DNA of 64,000 nt from Haemophilus sp. GTDB taxonomy: Bacteria > Pseudomonadota > Gammaproteobacteria > Enterobacterales > Pasteurellaceae. Location of the stretch: the NCBI GenBank assembly GCA_019423025.1, contig JAHZCD010000002.1:192615-256614 (forward strand). Reading direction: 5' to 3'. The notes beneath the pieces are model-generated. The model was given only the letters and a program-made list of their open reading frames with translations. It was not told where the DNA came from and searched no databases. Below are positions 63,583 through 64,000 of this stretch, one piece after another. Each line of letters starts with the position of its first letter. Within the stretch, counting starts at the first letter, position 1. Both the position numbers and the translations under genes were made by a program.

Positions 63583-64000
63583 ATGACTGATGTAACAAAA
63601 AAGCCTATTCAAATTCCAGCTTCCAAATATATGCCAAAGGCAAAAGTTGGATTGAGTTGGTTTTTATATGAGGAAGATAAAAAAGAGTTTGAACCTAGCA
63701 TGTCAGATGCACATAGTAAGCCAGTTCCAGCCACATTCAGGGCATTAATTAATGGAGAGGAAGCTTTTGGGGCTATCTATGACAAAATAGAGAATGCAAG
63801 TTCTTCCATAGATATTGCAATTTGGGGCTTTCAGCCTTCTATGTACTTTAAACGAAAAAAAGACGGTAAATTTTTACGAATAGGTGATCTTCTTATTAAG
63901 ATGGCCTTAAACAATGTAAAAGTAAGACTTCTTGTTTGGAGTATGTGGGGTGATGTGCAAACAACCTCCGAAGATGCTGCAAATTTGGGGAATAAACATT
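63583..64000 (+). CDS. Tle5-like phospholipase D T6SS effector (partial, 3' end outside window)
   Basis: 139 residues visible, starting 14 bases after vgrG. After a proline/lysine-rich N-terminus, residues about 66-130 look like the first half of a PLD-superfamily enzyme (ALINGEEAFGAIYDKIENA, SSSIDIAIWGFQPSMYF, VRLLVWSMWGD), as in Tle5/PldA effectors that cleave phosphatidylethanolamine. The catalytic HxKxxxxD motifs would lie beyond the window and cannot be checked. No immunity gene is visible yet; Tli5-type partners usually follow. Confidence 0.75.
   Translation, partial: MTDVTKKPIQIPASKYMPKAKVGLSWFLYEEDKKEFEPSMSDAHSKPVPATFRALINGEEAFGAIYDKIENASSSIDIAIWGFQPSMYFKRKKDGKFLRIGDLLIKMALNNVKVRLLVWSMWGDVQTTSEDAANLGNKH

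Overview
The window is a chromosomal segment of a Haemophilus-like member of the Pasteurellaceae. The evidence is the many copies of the Haemophilus-type DNA uptake sequence (core AAGTGCGGT, either strand), the AT-rich coding style, and a gal-mgl gene order (mglA, mglB, galS, galT, galK, galM) that I know from Haemophilus influenzae. The species cannot be fixed from sequence alone. A Haemophilus parainfluenzae-like genome is a reasonable guess, because H. influenzae itself normally lacks the type VI secretion system (T6SS) found here.

Positions 1-27250 are housekeeping DNA. From the left: galactose uptake and Leloir pathway with its regulator and operator/CRP sites (mglA partial, mglB, galS, galT, galK, galM); a small orphan lipoprotein; corC and lnt; the Mla phospholipid transport operon (mlaF-E-D-C-B) running into ibaG and murA; yggS on the other strand; the threonine operon with its attenuator (thrL, thrA, thrB, thrC); a glucose/maltose-family PTS EIICB gene; a phosphopantetheinyl transferase; hflK-hflC; and a triheme cytochrome c peroxidase whose N-terminal membrane anchor is put out of frame by one base.

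Positions 27267-64000 are a T6SS island. Its core is one long plus-strand operon at 35067-49664: tssB, tssC, tssE, tssF, tssG, an FHA-like gene, tssJ, tssK, tssL, a tagO/vasI-like gene, tssA and tssM. To its left, on the minus strand, is an effector module read PAAR, vgrG, DUF4123 adaptor, VasX-like effector, membrane immunity candidate. To its right, also on the minus strand, are clpV (tssH), a second DUF4123 adaptor, a second VasX-like effector, three tandem related immunity candidates, and hcp (tssD). Divergent from clpV is a second, longer vgrG with a transthyretin-like tail, followed by the start of a phospholipase D (Tle5-like) effector that runs off the window. All 13 core Tss functions plus PAAR are present, so the machine looks complete. 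No PpkA/PppA kinase-phosphatase pair is visible, and the FHA protein appears to have lost its phosphothreonine-binding residues.

The most unusual material is in the two VasX-like modules. Two divergent candidate pore-forming effectors share an N-terminal region and a C-terminal FWG...YWG motif after a hydrophobic hairpin. They are paired with a family of two-TM proteins whose cytoplasmic ends are conserved while the predicted periplasmic loop varies. The uptake-sequence distribution is also telling: about 20 copies in the first 27 kb, copies just after each tandem immunity gene, but only one seen in the 14.6-kb tss operon. No tRNA, rRNA, insertion sequence or CRISPR array was seen. No gene-free stretch exceeds about 300 bases apart from the thr leader region, which is described.
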